Below, piece by piece: positions 34,514-42,917 of a stretch of DNA of 64,000 nucleotides. Position numbers and translations under genes: made by a program. Within the stretch, counting starts at the first letter, position 1, and each line of letters starts with the position of its first letter. The notes beneath the pieces are model-generated. The model was not told the DNA's origin. It searched no databases and worked only from the letters and a program-made list of their open reading frames with translations. The stretch comes from Gallaecimonas mangrovi (GTDB taxonomy: Bacteria; Pseudomonadota; Gammaproteobacteria; Enterobacterales; Gallaecimonadaceae): positions 1,929,501 through 1,993,500 of the forward strand of contig NZ_CP031416.1 in NCBI RefSeq assembly GCF_003367375.1. The letters run 5' to 3'.

Positions 34514-35440
34514 ATGCAACAAACTGCCTTTATTTTCCCGGGACAGGGATCGCAAAGCGTCGGTATGCTGGCGCAGTTGGCCGAGGCACATCCGGTGGTA
34601 CTGGATACCTTTAAAGAAGCTTCCGATGTACTCGGCTATGACCTTTGGGCACTGGTTCAAAACGGCCCTGAAGCCGATCTGAACGCGACAGAGCGCACGC
34701 AGCCAGCACTGCTGGCCGCCTCAGTTGCCACGTATCGCGTTTATTTAGAACTTGGCGGCAAAGCACCAGCCGTGATGGCGGGGCATAGCCTTGGTGAATA
34801 CTCGGCGCTGGTTTGTGCCGGTAGCCTCGATTTTAAAGACGCGATTGCCTTAGTTGAGGCCCGTGGCCAATTTATGCAAAGCGCGGTACCGGTGGGAACC
34901 GGCGCCATGGCGGCCATCATCGGTTTGGATGACGCCGCTGTGGTGGAAGGCTGCAAAGAAGCAGCACAAGGTGATGTACTTGAAGCGGTGAATTTTAATA
35001 GCCCAGGTCAGGTGGTTATTGCCGGTTCTAAAGCCGCTATTGACCGCGGTTGCGAGCTTTTAAAAGCCAAAGGTGCGAAGCGAGCCTTGCCACTGAGTGT
35101 GTCTGTGCCTAGCCACTGCGCACTGATGAAGCCAGCTGCTGAGAAGTTGTCTGCGCGTTTAAATGCATTAGAAGTTAAGGCGCCCGCCATTGTGGTCGTC
35201 AATAACGTGGATGTAGCCAAAGAAAATAGTCCGGCTGCCATTAAAGAGGCATTGGTTCGTCAGCTCTACAGCCCAGTGCGCTGGACCGAAACCGTGCAAG
35301 CCATGGCGAAAGACGGTATTACCGAATTGTATGAATGCGGCCCAGGTAAAGTCCTTAGTGGCCTTGCCAAACGGATTGATAAAGGCTTGACCGCCAGTGC
35401 CCTGCACTCGAGCGAAGAGCTACAAGCTGCAATTAAGTGA
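34514..35440 (+). CDS. fabD: Malonyl-CoA:ACP transacylase
   Basis: FabD transfers malonyl from CoA to ACP. The 308-residue protein has FPGQGSQSVGM at the N terminus, the nucleophile S92 in AGHSLGEYSALV, a Q-rich ERTQPALLA loop and the histidine SVPSHCALM. Its size is equal to the E. coli enzyme. A short 16-base spacer (AATAAAAG) precedes ATG. fabG begins eight bases after its stop. No anomaly is seen. Confidence 0.96.
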   Translation: MQQTAFIFPGQGSQSVGMLAQLAEAHPVVLDTFKEASDVLGYDLWALVQNGPEADLNATERTQPALLAASVATYRVYLELGGKAPAVMAGHSLGEYSALVCAGSLDFKDAIALVEARGQFMQSAVPVGTGAMAAIIGLDDAAVVEGCKEAAQGDVLEAVNFNSPGQVVIAGSKAAIDRGCELLKAKGAKRALPLSVSVPSHCALMKPAAEKLSARLNALEVKAPAIVVVNNVDVAKENSPAAIKEALVRQLYSPVRWTETVQAMAKDGITELYECGPGKVLSGLAKRIDKGLTASALHSSEELQAAIK

Positions 35441-35447
35441 GGAAATA

Positions 35448-36191
35448 ATGTCTGACTTTATGTCATTGGCCGGCAAAGTGGCGCTGGTAACCGGTGCCAG
35501 TCGTGGTATTGGCCGGGCCATTGCCGAGCGTCTGACTGCCCAAGGCGCCACCGTATTCGGCACCGCCACCTCTGAAAAAGGGGCGCAGGCCATCAGTGAT
35601 TATTTGGGTGAAGGCCGTGGTCTTAACCTCAATGTCACCGATAACGACAGCATTGAAGCAACCTTGTCTACCATCAAAGAACGGGCAGGGGATGTTGATA
35701 TTCTGGTAAACAATGCCGGTATCACCCGCGACAACCTGTTAATGCGGATGAAGGACGAAGAATGGGATTCGGTGATCGACACCAACCTTAAATCCCTTTA
35801 TCGTCTGTCCAAGGCAGTGTTGCGCCCAATGATGAAAAAACGGGTCGGCCGGATCATCTCGGTCGGTTCTGTGGTTGGCACCATGGGCAACCAGGGACAG
35901 GTTAACTACGCAGCCGCCAAGGCGGGTTTGCTGGGCTTTACCAAGTCTCTGGCTCGCGAGCTGGCATCGCGCAATATCACCGTTAATGCGGTAGCTCCGG
36001 GTTTTATCGATACCGATATGACACGCGAGTTGACTGAAGAGCAAAAAGCCGGGATCTTCGGGCAAGTACCCCTTGCACGTTTGGGCGATCCTAAAGAAAT
36101 TGCCAGTGCTGTTGCCTTTTTGGCCTCTCAAGAGGCGGGCTATATCACTGGTGAAACCCTGCACGTCAATGGCGGCATGGTGATGGCGTAA
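35448..36191 (+). CDS. fabG: 3-oxoacyl-ACP reductase
   Basis: FabG is the NADPH-dependent reductase of the elongation cycle. The 247-residue short-chain dehydrogenase has TGASRGIG (cofactor glycine turn, about 15-22), NNAG, the catalytic Ser in ISVGSVVG and Y-x3-K in NYAAAKAG, and ends GGMVMA. I start it at ATG 35448 with GAGGAAAT in front; the ORF extends upstream into fabD without support. It is followed by a 156-base gap holding the acpP promoter. Confidence 0.96.
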   Translation: MSDFMSLAGKVALVTGASRGIGRAIAERLTAQGATVFGTATSEKGAQAISDYLGEGRGLNLNVTDNDSIEATLSTIKERAGDVDILVNNAGITRDNLLMRMKDEEWDSVIDTNLKSLYRLSKAVLRPMMKKRVGRIISVGSVVGTMGNQGQVNYAAAKAGLLGFTKSLARELASRNITVNAVAPGFIDTDMTRELTEEQKAGIFGQVPLARLGDPKEIASAVAFLASQEAGYITGETLHVNGGMVMA

Positions 36192-36272
36192 GTGGTGGGA
36201 AATTGCGCTAAGTGCGTCTAATTTCGGCATTAAGTCGTGGTTTGACCAGCAACTTCGCGGAATTCCTTTCCC

Positions 36273-36300
36273 TTGCAAAGATTTGGGGATCGAATACACT
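36273..36300 (+). promoter_or_regulatory. Candidate acpP promoter
   Basis: TTGCAA (36273-36278), a 16-base spacer and TACACT (36295-36300), 48 bases before acpP. An internal promoter for the abundant ACP is expected here. Confidence 0.45.
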
Positions 36301-36347
36301 ACCCCCCATTCGCTATTCACAGCGTACTGCTAAGGAAATAACAAGCT

Positions 36348-36584
36348 ATGAGCACTATCGAAGAACGCGTTAAGAAAATCATCGTCGAGCAACTGGGCGT
36401 TAAAGAAGAAGAAGTGAAAAACGAAGCTTCTTTCGTAGACGATCTCGGCGCTGACTCTCTGGACACCGTTGAGCTGGTGATGGCGCTGGAAGAAGAGTTT
36501 GACACTGAGATCCCGGACGAAGAAGCCGAGAAGATCACTACCGTGCAAGCGGCTATCGATTACGTTACCGCTCACCAAGGCTAA
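36348..36584 (+). CDS. acpP: Acyl carrier protein
   Basis: This 78-residue, highly acidic four-helix protein carries growing acyl chains on a 4'-phosphopantetheine arm. The attachment serine is S37 in [19 protein letters not shown]. The length and sequence are near identical to the enterobacterial AcpP. A strong TAAGGA site precedes the ATG. It is followed by a long perfect hairpin before fabF. Confidence 0.98.
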   Translation: MSTIEERVKKIIVEQLGVKEEEVKNEASFVDDLGADSLDTVELVMALEEEFDTEIPDEEAEKITTVQAAIDYVTAHQG

Positions 36585-36590
36585 TCTTCC

Positions 36591-36620
36591 AAACAGGCGG
36601 CCCTTTGTGGCCGCCTGTTT
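36591..36620 (+). terminator. Perfect hairpin between acpP and fabF, partial terminator or processing site
   Basis: AAACAGGCGGCC (36591-36602) pairs perfectly with GGCCGCCTGTTT (36609-36620) around a six-base loop. The 3' T run is short, so it may attenuate rather than stop transcription, giving more acpP than fabF mRNA. Confidence 0.6.
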
Positions 36621-36662
36621 CCTATCTATACCCTCTATTAAATCCTTTCGGAGGCAAACGCC

Positions 36663-37901
36663 GTGACCAAGCGTCGTGTCGTTGTAACCGGTATGGGCAT
36701 GCTATCGCCGGTGGGGAATAGCGTGAGTGCATCTTGGCAGGCTCTGTTGGCAGGCCAAAGCGGCATTGATAAGGTTAACTGTTTTGATACCAGTGCCTTT
36801 TCTACTCATATCGCTGGTAACGTCAAAAATTTTGATGTCAATGAATATCTGTCCACCAAAGACGCCAAGAAAATGGATGTTTTCATCCAATATGGCGTGG
36901 CCGCTGGTATCCAAGCGGTTAAAGACAGTGGCATTGATTTAGAAAAAACCGACCTGACCCGTTGTGGTGTCGCCGTTGGCTCCGGTATCGGTGGTCTCGG
37001 CCTTATCGAAAAAAACCATGAAGCGTTGCTCGCCAATGGTCCTCGTAAGATGTCGCCCTTTTTCGTGCCCAGCACCATTATCAACATGGTTGCCGGTCAC
37101 CTTTCAATGTTGCATGGCCTGCGTGGCCCCAACATTGCCATTACCACGGCTTGCACCACCGGCGTTCATAACATCGGCCATGCGGCGCGGATGATTGCTT
37201 ACGGTGATGCCGATGTCATGGTGGCCGGTGGCGCTGAAATGGCCTGCACACCGCTGGGCTTAGGTGGCTTTGGTGCCGCCAGAGCGCTGTCGACGCGTAA
37301 TGACGACCCTAAAGCGGCGAGCCGCCCCTGGGATCGCGACCGTGATGGCTTTGTGCTGGGTGACGGCGCCGGCATTATGGTGCTGGAAGAATACGAACAC
37401 GCGAAAGCGCGCGGTGCACGTATTTATGCCGAATTTACCGGTTTTGGTATGAGTGGTGATGCTTACCACATGACATCACCACCGGACAACGGTGCCGGTG
37501 CCGCCTTGGCCATGACCAACGCCATTAAAGATGCCAAGCTGACACCAGCGCAAATTGGTTACATCAATGCCCATGGTACATCCACCATGGCCGGCGATTT
37601 AGCGGAAAGCAATGCGGTGAAATCCGTCTTTGGCGCTGACGCCGGTAAGGTTATGGTGAGCTCTACCAAATCGATGACCGGTCACTTGTTAGGTGCCGCC
37701 GGTGCAATCGAAGCTATCATTTCGGTGATGGCACTGTATGACAATGCCATTCCGCCGACCATTAACCTCGACAATCCGTCTGAAGGTTGCGATCTGGACT
37801 ACGTTCCCCATGAAGCGCGTCAAGCCAAGGTTGAACACACCTTGTGCAATTCCTTTGGCTTTGGTGGCACTAACGGTTCTTTGCTGTTCAGTCGCATCTA
37901 A
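36663..37901 (+). CDS. fabF: Beta-ketoacyl-ACP synthase II
   Basis: FabF elongates acyl chains and controls unsaturated chain length with temperature. The 412-residue thiolase-fold enzyme has its nucleophile C164 in [10 protein letters not shown] (E. coli TACTSGVHN), histidines in [11 protein letters not shown] and [14 protein letters not shown], and a C-terminal [10 protein letters not shown]. It starts with GTG 36663, eight bases after CGGAGG. It ends at a strong terminator. Confidence 0.96.
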   Translation: MTKRRVVVTGMGMLSPVGNSVSASWQALLAGQSGIDKVNCFDTSAFSTHIAGNVKNFDVNEYLSTKDAKKMDVFIQYGVAAGIQAVKDSGIDLEKTDLTRCGVAVGSGIGGLGLIEKNHEALLANGPRKMSPFFVPSTIINMVAGHLSMLHGLRGPNIAITTACTTGVHNIGHAARMIAYGDADVMVAGGAEMACTPLGLGGFGAARALSTRNDDPKAASRPWDRDRDGFVLGDGAGIMVLEEYEHAKARGARIYAEFTGFGMSGDAYHMTSPPDNGAGAALAMTNAIKDAKLTPAQIGYINAHGTSTMAGDLAESNAVKSVFGADAGKVMVSSTKSMTGHLLGAAGAIEAIISVMALYDNAIPPTINLDNPSEGCDLDYVPHEARQAKVEHTLCNSFGFGGTNGSLLFSRI

Positions 37902-37916
37902 AAAGGTGTAACTCGA

Positions 37917-37958
37917 TAAAAACGCCTGATAACCTAACGGCTTATCAGGCGTTTTTTA
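37917..37958 (+). terminator. Rho-independent terminator of fabF
   Basis: AACGCCTGATAA (37921-37932) and TTATCAGGCGTT (37942-37953) make a 12-base perfect stem followed by TTTT. The next start codon (pabC) is only 12 bases after the stem. Confidence 0.85.
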
Positions 37959-37965
37959 TGGTTTT

Positions 37966-38727
37966 ATGCTGAGCCAGACACCTTACCCAAGCCGGCTTCA
38001 GTACGGTGATGGGCATTTTACTACCGTTAAAGTGACTCAGGGCGCTGCTGTTAACTGGGCTGCCCATAAAGCGCGGCTCGATGAAGCCTGTGCGCGTTTA
38101 GCCATGGCACCGATAGACTGGCAGACGTTAGCGCCTGCGGTCTTTGCCAAAGCGAAAGCCTTAGGGGAAGGGGGCTTAAAAATACTGGTAGCCCGCGCCG
38201 CCGGTGGCCGCGGCTATAAGCCCGCAGCAGGGGCTAACGCCGTTTGGCTGAGCGACTTCCAAGAACCCGCCCATTATCCGCTTTGGCGAGAGCAAGGCAT
38301 TGCGCTTAGCTTACTGCCTGTCACATTGGGCTCAAGCCCATTATTAGCCGGGCTCAAACATTGTAATCGTTTAGAGCAAGTGTTAGCGGCGCAAAGCCTT
38401 GAGGCGTTATCAGCTGATGAAGGCGTCTTGCTTGACGAGCAGGGGCAACTGGTGAGCGCTGTGTCAGCCAATATTTTCTGGTTTGAAGGCGATAAGCTTT
38501 TCACCCCTCGTCTTGAGCGCTGCGGTGTGGCTGGAACGCTGCGCGCCTTGGTTATCGACAAGGCAGAAGTCAATAAGGTCACCGCCGATTTTTCGCGACT
38601 ATTGGCCGCCGATGAGATTTTTATCACCAACGCCCTGATGGGCATTGTGCCGGTTCGACAGCTCGAAGCGCGCACCTTTTCCGCTTTTCCCCGGACCCGC
38701 TTAACGATCGGTAACTTGCACTTATGA
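37966..38727 (+). CDS. pabC: Aminodeoxychorismate lyase
   Basis: PabC releases p-aminobenzoate from aminodeoxychorismate for folate synthesis; it is a fold-type IV PLP enzyme. The 253-residue protein starts near the conserved RLQYGDGHFTT and has LKHCNRLEQVLA with the likely PLP lysine region, a VSANIFWF block and AGTLRALV. The start ATG 37966 sits 12 bases after the fabF terminator stem and has no Shine-Dalgarno. The family alignment agrees with this start, but expression must come from read-through or a hidden promoter. The stop overlaps mltG as ATGA. Confidence 0.88.
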   Translation: MLSQTPYPSRLQYGDGHFTTVKVTQGAAVNWAAHKARLDEACARLAMAPIDWQTLAPAVFAKAKALGEGGLKILVARAAGGRGYKPAAGANAVWLSDFQEPAHYPLWREQGIALSLLPVTLGSSPLLAGLKHCNRLEQVLAAQSLEALSADEGVLLDEQGQLVSAVSANIFWFEGDKLFTPRLERCGVAGTLRALVIDKAEVNKVTADFSRLLAADEIFITNALMGIVPVRQLEARTFSAFPRTRLTIGNLHL

Positions 38728-39716
38728 GAACACTGCTTTGGATCCTGGCGGCATTGATGGCTGCGCTGGTTGCGGGTATTGCCTTTGTAACATGGCAATA
38801 CCGCCAAACCCTTGAGACACCCCTGCCATTAAGTAAAGCGCAGACCATTCATATCAAAGCCGGTACCAGTGCTTATCGGCTGGTACGCGAACTCCAAGAG
38901 AAGGGCTGGGTTAAAAGCCGTTGGCCTTACAAAGTCTTTGTAAAGCTGCACCCGGAGCTTGCCGACATCCGTGCCGGTTGCTACGCCGTTGAACCTGGTA
39001 TGCGCCCTCAGCAGTTGCTGGCCAATGCTGCTGCCGGTAAAGAACAGACATTTTTGGCAACCTTGGTCGACGGCGAGAAATTCAGCCAGTGGCTGAGCTA
39101 CCTGCAATCATTACCAGAGCTGCGTGCCGATAAACTGAGTAAACAGCAGCTTGCCGCCAAGCTCGGGGTCGATAACCCCGAAGGTTGGTTGATGCCAGAT
39201 ACCTACCAGTACCGCTGCGGCGATGATGCCTTGTCAATTCTTACCCAGGCCCATGACGCCATGACCGCCTATTTGGCCACCGTCTGGCCCAAGCGGGAAG
39301 ATGGCTTGCCGTTTGAGGACAGCTATCAGGCGCTGATCATGGCCTCAATTGTGGAAAAGGAAACCGCTGCGCCCAAAGAACGGCCGCTTATCGCTTCGGT
39401 CTTCATTAATCGTTTGCAAAAGGGCATGCGGCTACAAACCGACCCAACGGTGATTTATGGCCTGGGAGACAAGTACGACGGCAACATTACCCGCGCTGAC
39501 TTAAAGACGCCAACCCCGTACAATACCTATGTCATTAAAGGGTTGCCGCCAACACCCATTGCGATGCCGTCACGGGCTTCTATCGATGCGGTTTTGCACC
39601 CCGATAGCGCAGATTATTTGTATTTTGTCGCTAAGGGCGACGGTACCCACGTATTTTCCAAAACGCTTCGCGAGCATATTAACGCCGTGAACCGTTATCA
39701 AAGAGGCCATAAATGA
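38724..39716 (+). CDS. mltG: Endolytic peptidoglycan transglycosylase MltG
   Basis: MltG cuts nascent glycan strands in the inner membrane and so sets their length. The 330-residue protein has a single N-terminal transmembrane helix (4-22), a LysM-like segment ([16 protein letters not shown]) and the YceG catalytic domain. The catalytic Glu is E211 in ASIVEKETA (E218 in E. coli), with [11 protein letters not shown] and [15 protein letters not shown] afterwards. It is coupled by four-base overlaps with pabC before and tmk after, as in E. coli's pabC-mltG-tmk-holB run. Confidence 0.95.
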   Translation: MRTLLWILAALMAALVAGIAFVTWQYRQTLETPLPLSKAQTIHIKAGTSAYRLVRELQEKGWVKSRWPYKVFVKLHPELADIRAGCYAVEPGMRPQQLLANAAAGKEQTFLATLVDGEKFSQWLSYLQSLPELRADKLSKQQLAAKLGVDNPEGWLMPDTYQYRCGDDALSILTQAHDAMTAYLATVWPKREDGLPFEDSYQALIMASIVEKETAAPKERPLIASVFINRLQKGMRLQTDPTVIYGLGDKYDGNITRADLKTPTPYNTYVIKGLPPTPIAMPSRASIDAVLHPDSADYLYFVAKGDGTHVFSKTLREHINAVNRYQRGHK

Positions 39717-40345
39717 CCCTTAAAGCTCCTGGATTTGTGGTGATAGAAGGCCTGGAAGGGGCAGGGAAATCGACAGCGGTTGCCCGGGTAAGGGCCTTTA
39801 TTGAAAGCCGGGGCGGCCAGGTGGTGCAAACTCGCGAGCCCGGCGGCACGCCGCTCGCCGAGAAAATGCGGGACCTGGTTAAAAATATTCATGACGAGCC
39901 TTTAACACCGCAAGCAGAATTGTTGTTGATGTATGCGGCTCGGGTGCAACTGGTTGAAAATGTAATAAAACCCGCCCTTAAAAGCGGTGCTTGGGTTGTT
40001 GGTGACCGCCATGACCTGTCCAGCAGGGCTTACCAAGGTGGTGGCCGCCAGATTGACAGCGCCTTGATAGACAATATTCGCCACGCGGTGTTGGGCGACT
40101 TTGCACCGATGCTAACGCTTTATCTGGATATTGACCCAAAGCTTGGTTTGGAGCGCGCCCGTGCGCGCGGCGAGCTGGACCGTATTGAGCTTGAGCAACT
40201 GAGCTTTTTTGAACGCACTCGCGACTGCTACTTGGCCATTGCCAAGACCGACAGCCGCATTGTTATCATCGATGCCAGCCAGTCTCTTGCCCAGGTTCAC
40301 GCCGATATTGATGCCGCCTTAGTGCAGCATTTGGAGTGCCATTGA
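39713..40345 (+). CDS. tmk: Thymidylate kinase
   Basis: Tmk phosphorylates dTMP to dTDP. The 210-residue P-loop kinase has [10 protein letters not shown] (12-21), the dTMP-binding [26 protein letters not shown] with the DR(Y/H) motif, and a short lid with [11 protein letters not shown] His replaces the more usual Tyr in DRY/DRH, which is common in this group. It overlaps mltG by ATGA and holB by TGATG. Confidence 0.96.
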   Translation: MTLKAPGFVVIEGLEGAGKSTAVARVRAFIESRGGQVVQTREPGGTPLAEKMRDLVKNIHDEPLTPQAELLLMYAARVQLVENVIKPALKSGAWVVGDRHDLSSRAYQGGGRQIDSALIDNIRHAVLGDFAPMLTLYLDIDPKLGLERARARGELDRIELEQLSFFERTRDCYLAIAKTDSRIVIIDASQSLAQVHADIDAALVQHLECH

Positions 40346-41289
40346 TGCTGCCTTGGCTAACCCCGTATTTGGACCGCTTTGCAAAATGGCAAGCCCATGG
40401 ACGACTGGCGCATGCGTATTTGCTCACCGGACCTAACGGCGTTGGTAAAGGACAGTTGGCTGATGTATTGGCGCAACATTTGTTGTGTAAGAACGGTGTG
40501 GCCTGTGGCCAGTGTCACAGCTGCCAGTTGTTTGCCGCTGGCACCCATCCTGATTTTCATCGCGTTGTCCCGGAAAAAGGCGCCATTCGCGTGGATGCTA
40601 TTCGGGCCCTGATTGGCCCTGTGTATGGCGCTGCATTAATGGGCGGCGCCAAAGTGGTGGTAATGAATGAGGCCGATGCCCTAAACATTAACGCCGCTAA
40701 CGCCTTGCTGAAATCTCTAGAAGAGCCGCCCGATAACACCTTTTGGCTGCTAACCAGCAGCCAGCCAGGGCAGCTATTGCCGACGATTCTATCGCGTTGT
40801 CAAAAACTGCATATTGCCGCGCCAGAGCAGTCTTTAGCACTGGCATGGCTTGAAGGGCAGGATATTAAAGCCTCGGTTGCGCTGCTTAATCGTTTTCATG
40901 GTGCGCCGTTAGCCGTTAGCCAAGCATTAGCCGCAGGTTATCTTGAGAAAGTGGGCAAACTGCAAACTGACCTGGTGGCATTGGAAACACGCCGCTTGTA
41001 CCCGGAAACCTTTGCTGACCGCTGGCACAAAGAGGCTTTGTTTTGTTTGGATGAGCTGGCGCACCGGTTGTTGGATCAGGCGCGTTTGGCCAATGGCCTT
41101 GCGCCTCTGTATCATGAGCGGCTTGATCGCCAGGAGCGACTCAGTGGTTCGGCCCTAACGCGGCTCTGGCAAGCGGTGTTGGGGCAGCGAAAGTTGTTGT
41201 CTGAGCAGCCCGCCCTTAATGGCAAATGGTTGCTGATGGACATTGCCTGGCAGTTGTTAGACGGAAGGAGTGAAAACCTTGTTGGTTGA
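40345..41289 (+). CDS. holB: DNA polymerase III delta' subunit
   Basis: HolB is the delta' subunit of the clamp loader. The 314-residue AAA+ protein has TGPNGVGKGQ (Walker A variant) and a zinc module C-x8-type CKNGVACGQCHSC. It also has MNEADALNINAANALLKSLEEPP and the SRC-like motif ILSRCQKL. The C terminus is the clamp-loader collar. ATG 40345 overlaps the tmk stop (TGATG) with TTGGAG eight bases before; GTG 40336 is an alternative three codons upstream. The tatD-like gene begins inside its end. Confidence 0.93.
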   Translation: MLPWLTPYLDRFAKWQAHGRLAHAYLLTGPNGVGKGQLADVLAQHLLCKNGVACGQCHSCQLFAAGTHPDFHRVVPEKGAIRVDAIRALIGPVYGAALMGGAKVVVMNEADALNINAANALLKSLEEPPDNTFWLLTSSQPGQLLPTILSRCQKLHIAAPEQSLALAWLEGQDIKASVALLNRFHGAPLAVSQALAAGYLEKVGKLQTDLVALETRRLYPETFADRWHKEALFCLDELAHRLLDQARLANGLAPLYHERLDRQERLSGSALTRLWQAVLGQRKLLSEQPALNGKWLLMDIAWQLLDGRSENLVG

Positions 41290-42061
41290 TTCCCATTGCC
41301 ACCTCGAACGCCTGAAATTAGAGGGCGATGACACCTTAGCCGCCGCCCTTGAGCGTGCTAAAGCGCGCGGTGTTGAGCAGTTTTTATGTGTCTGCGTTAC
41401 CTTGGAAAACTTTCCAAAGATGATGGCGGCCATTAACGATTTTGATTTTGTTGCCGCCAGTTGCGGTGTGCATCCTTTGGACCAAAAGGAAGCGCAAGAC
41501 TTAAACGACCTCTATGCGTTGTCTGGGGATCCCAAAGTCGTTGCCATTGGTGAAACCGGTTTGGACTATCACTACGCGCCGGAAACGGCAGAGGTGCAAA
41601 AGTCGTCGTTTCGCCATCATATTCAGGTGGCTCGTCAGCGCCAATTACCGCTCATTATTCACACCCGCGCCGCCAAGGAAGACACCTTAGCCATTTTGCG
41701 AGAAGAACAAGCGCAAGAAGTGGCGGGGGTATTGCACTGCTTTACCGAAGATTTAGATATGGCCGAGCAGGCCATTGAGCTGGGCTTTTATATTTCGATT
41801 TCCGGTATCGTGACCTTCCGTAATGCCGAAGCGCTGCGCGAAACGGTAAAAGCGCTGCCCTTGGAGAGATTACTGGTGGAAACCGACAGCCCTTACTTGG
41901 CGCCGGTACCCCATCGCGGTAAATCCAACGAGCCGCAATATGTGCGAGAGGTGGCAGAGTTTGTGGCAGAGCTAAAAGGCATCAGTGTTGAAGAGCTCGC
42001 GGCAATCACCACGGCTAATTTTTATCGCTGTTTCCCCAAAGCTGCGGCACTCTTTCAATAA
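41279..42061 (+). CDS. ycfH: TatD-family metal-dependent hydrolase YcfH
   Basis: This 260-residue TIM-barrel hydrolase of the TatD DNase family has DSHCHL at the N terminus and E in GETGLDY. It also has IIHTRAA, LHCFTED and ETDSPYLAPVPHRGK with metal-binding residues. The E. coli counterpart YcfH lies in the same place after holB. I place the start at TTG 41279, since AAGGAG is eight bases upstream and MLVDSHCHL aligns with the family; GTG 41270 would leave no spacing. Its biological substrate is uncertain (3'-5' nuclease activity is known in the family). Confidence 0.9.
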   Translation: MLVDSHCHLERLKLEGDDTLAAALERAKARGVEQFLCVCVTLENFPKMMAAINDFDFVAASCGVHPLDQKEAQDLNDLYALSGDPKVVAIGETGLDYHYAPETAEVQKSSFRHHIQVARQRQLPLIIHTRAAKEDTLAILREEQAQEVAGVLHCFTEDLDMAEQAIELGFYISISGIVTFRNAEALRETVKALPLERLLVETDSPYLAPVPHRGKSNEPQYVREVAEFVAELKGISVEELAAITTANFYRCFPKAAALFQ

Positions 42062-42064
42062 AAT

Positions 42065-42092
42065 AAAAAAGGCGCCAATGGCGCCTTTTTTA
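42065..42092. terminator. Bidirectional terminator between ycfH and the WrbA-like gene
   Basis: AAAAAAGGCGCC-AAT-GGCGCCTTTTTT (42065-42091), between two convergent genes. Confidence 0.88.
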
Positions 42093-42644
42093 TCAAGCAA
42101 ATTTGGCCGTGATGTCGGCAACCCGTTTGCCGTATTGGCTTGCGGTTTTAATGTCGCCACTGGGAATAACCTCGGCGCCGGCATCTGCCGGGGATTGCAC
42201 CAACACCCCTACAGAGCCACCTAAATTGTTGATGTCTTCGCGCGTAGAGGCTTGGGTATTGGCGGGTAAAAGGCCAAGACTCACCCAGATACCGCCATGT
42301 TGACTGGCCAGCACCTGTAAATAATTGAGCGTCGACTGCTTATCGCCGTTGAGGCTGGCACTGTTGGTAAAGCCGCCAAAGATTTTGTCTTTCCAGCTTT
42401 GTTTCATCCAGGCCTTGGATGTGGCATCGGCAAATTTTTTAAATTGCCAGCTAGGACCGCCCATGTAGGTTGGGGTACCGAAAATAATAGCGTCGGAGTC
42501 ATCAAGGGTTTGCCAGTCGCTATCGCTTAACTCACCCTCAGCACTGATGGCAATCAGCTTGGCACCAGCCCCTTCGGCAACGGCTTCGGCAACCCGCTGC
42601 GTGTGACCATAACCAGAATGATAAACCACTGTTACTTGAGCCAT
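42093..42644 (-). CDS. Flavodoxin-fold NAD(P)H-dependent oxidoreductase, WrbA-like
   Basis: This 183-residue flavodoxin-like protein has the FMN phosphate loop SGYGHTQRVAEAVAEG near residue 10. It also has PTYMGGPSWQFKKFADATSKAW (the WrbA-type GTPTRFG region) and GGFTNSASLNGDKQSTL. Members reduce quinones with two electrons and guard against oxidative stress. It is a little shorter than E. coli WrbA (198) and lacks part of its insert, so I leave the symbol open. The ATG at 42644 has AAAGGATTGA before it. It shares a terminator with ycfH. Confidence 0.85.
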   Translation of the reverse strand: MAQVTVVYHSGYGHTQRVAEAVAEGAGAKLIAISAEGELSDSDWQTLDDSDAIIFGTPTYMGGPSWQFKKFADATSKAWMKQSWKDKIFGGFTNSASLNGDKQSTLNYLQVLASQHGGIWVSLGLLPANTQASTREDINNLGGSVGVLVQSPADAGAEVIPSGDIKTASQYGKRVADITAKFA

Positions 42645-42729
42645 ATTTCAATCCTTTTGCTCGATGGAGAGCTTACATCCTAAGAAATTACTCAGGCTTT
42701 GCTAAAGGCTTTTTGCTGTTCAGTAAGGG

Positions 42730-42771
42730 ACAGTTAAAAGAAGCCCGAAACGAGATCCTTGTTTCGGGCTT
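42730..42771 (-). terminator. Terminator-like hairpin downstream of rsmF
   Basis: AAGCCCGAAAC (42741-42751) pairs perfectly with GTTTCGGGCTT (42761-42771). On the minus strand it is followed by CTTTT. It lies 146 bases after the rsmF stop. A second hairpin, GGCTCTC-GGT-GAGAGCC (42780-42796), precedes it. Confidence 0.55.
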
Positions 42772-42917
42772 AGGGGAATGGCTCTCGGTGAGAGCCGTGC
42801 GCTAATTAACAACGGGAACGGTGTGCATAAAGTGTGCAAAACCTGTGTTTTAGGTTAGAACAGGTCGTTGTATTTTGCCTAATCTTCCCCTGGTTTATTC
42901 AGCTTGCTTTTGGGGTT

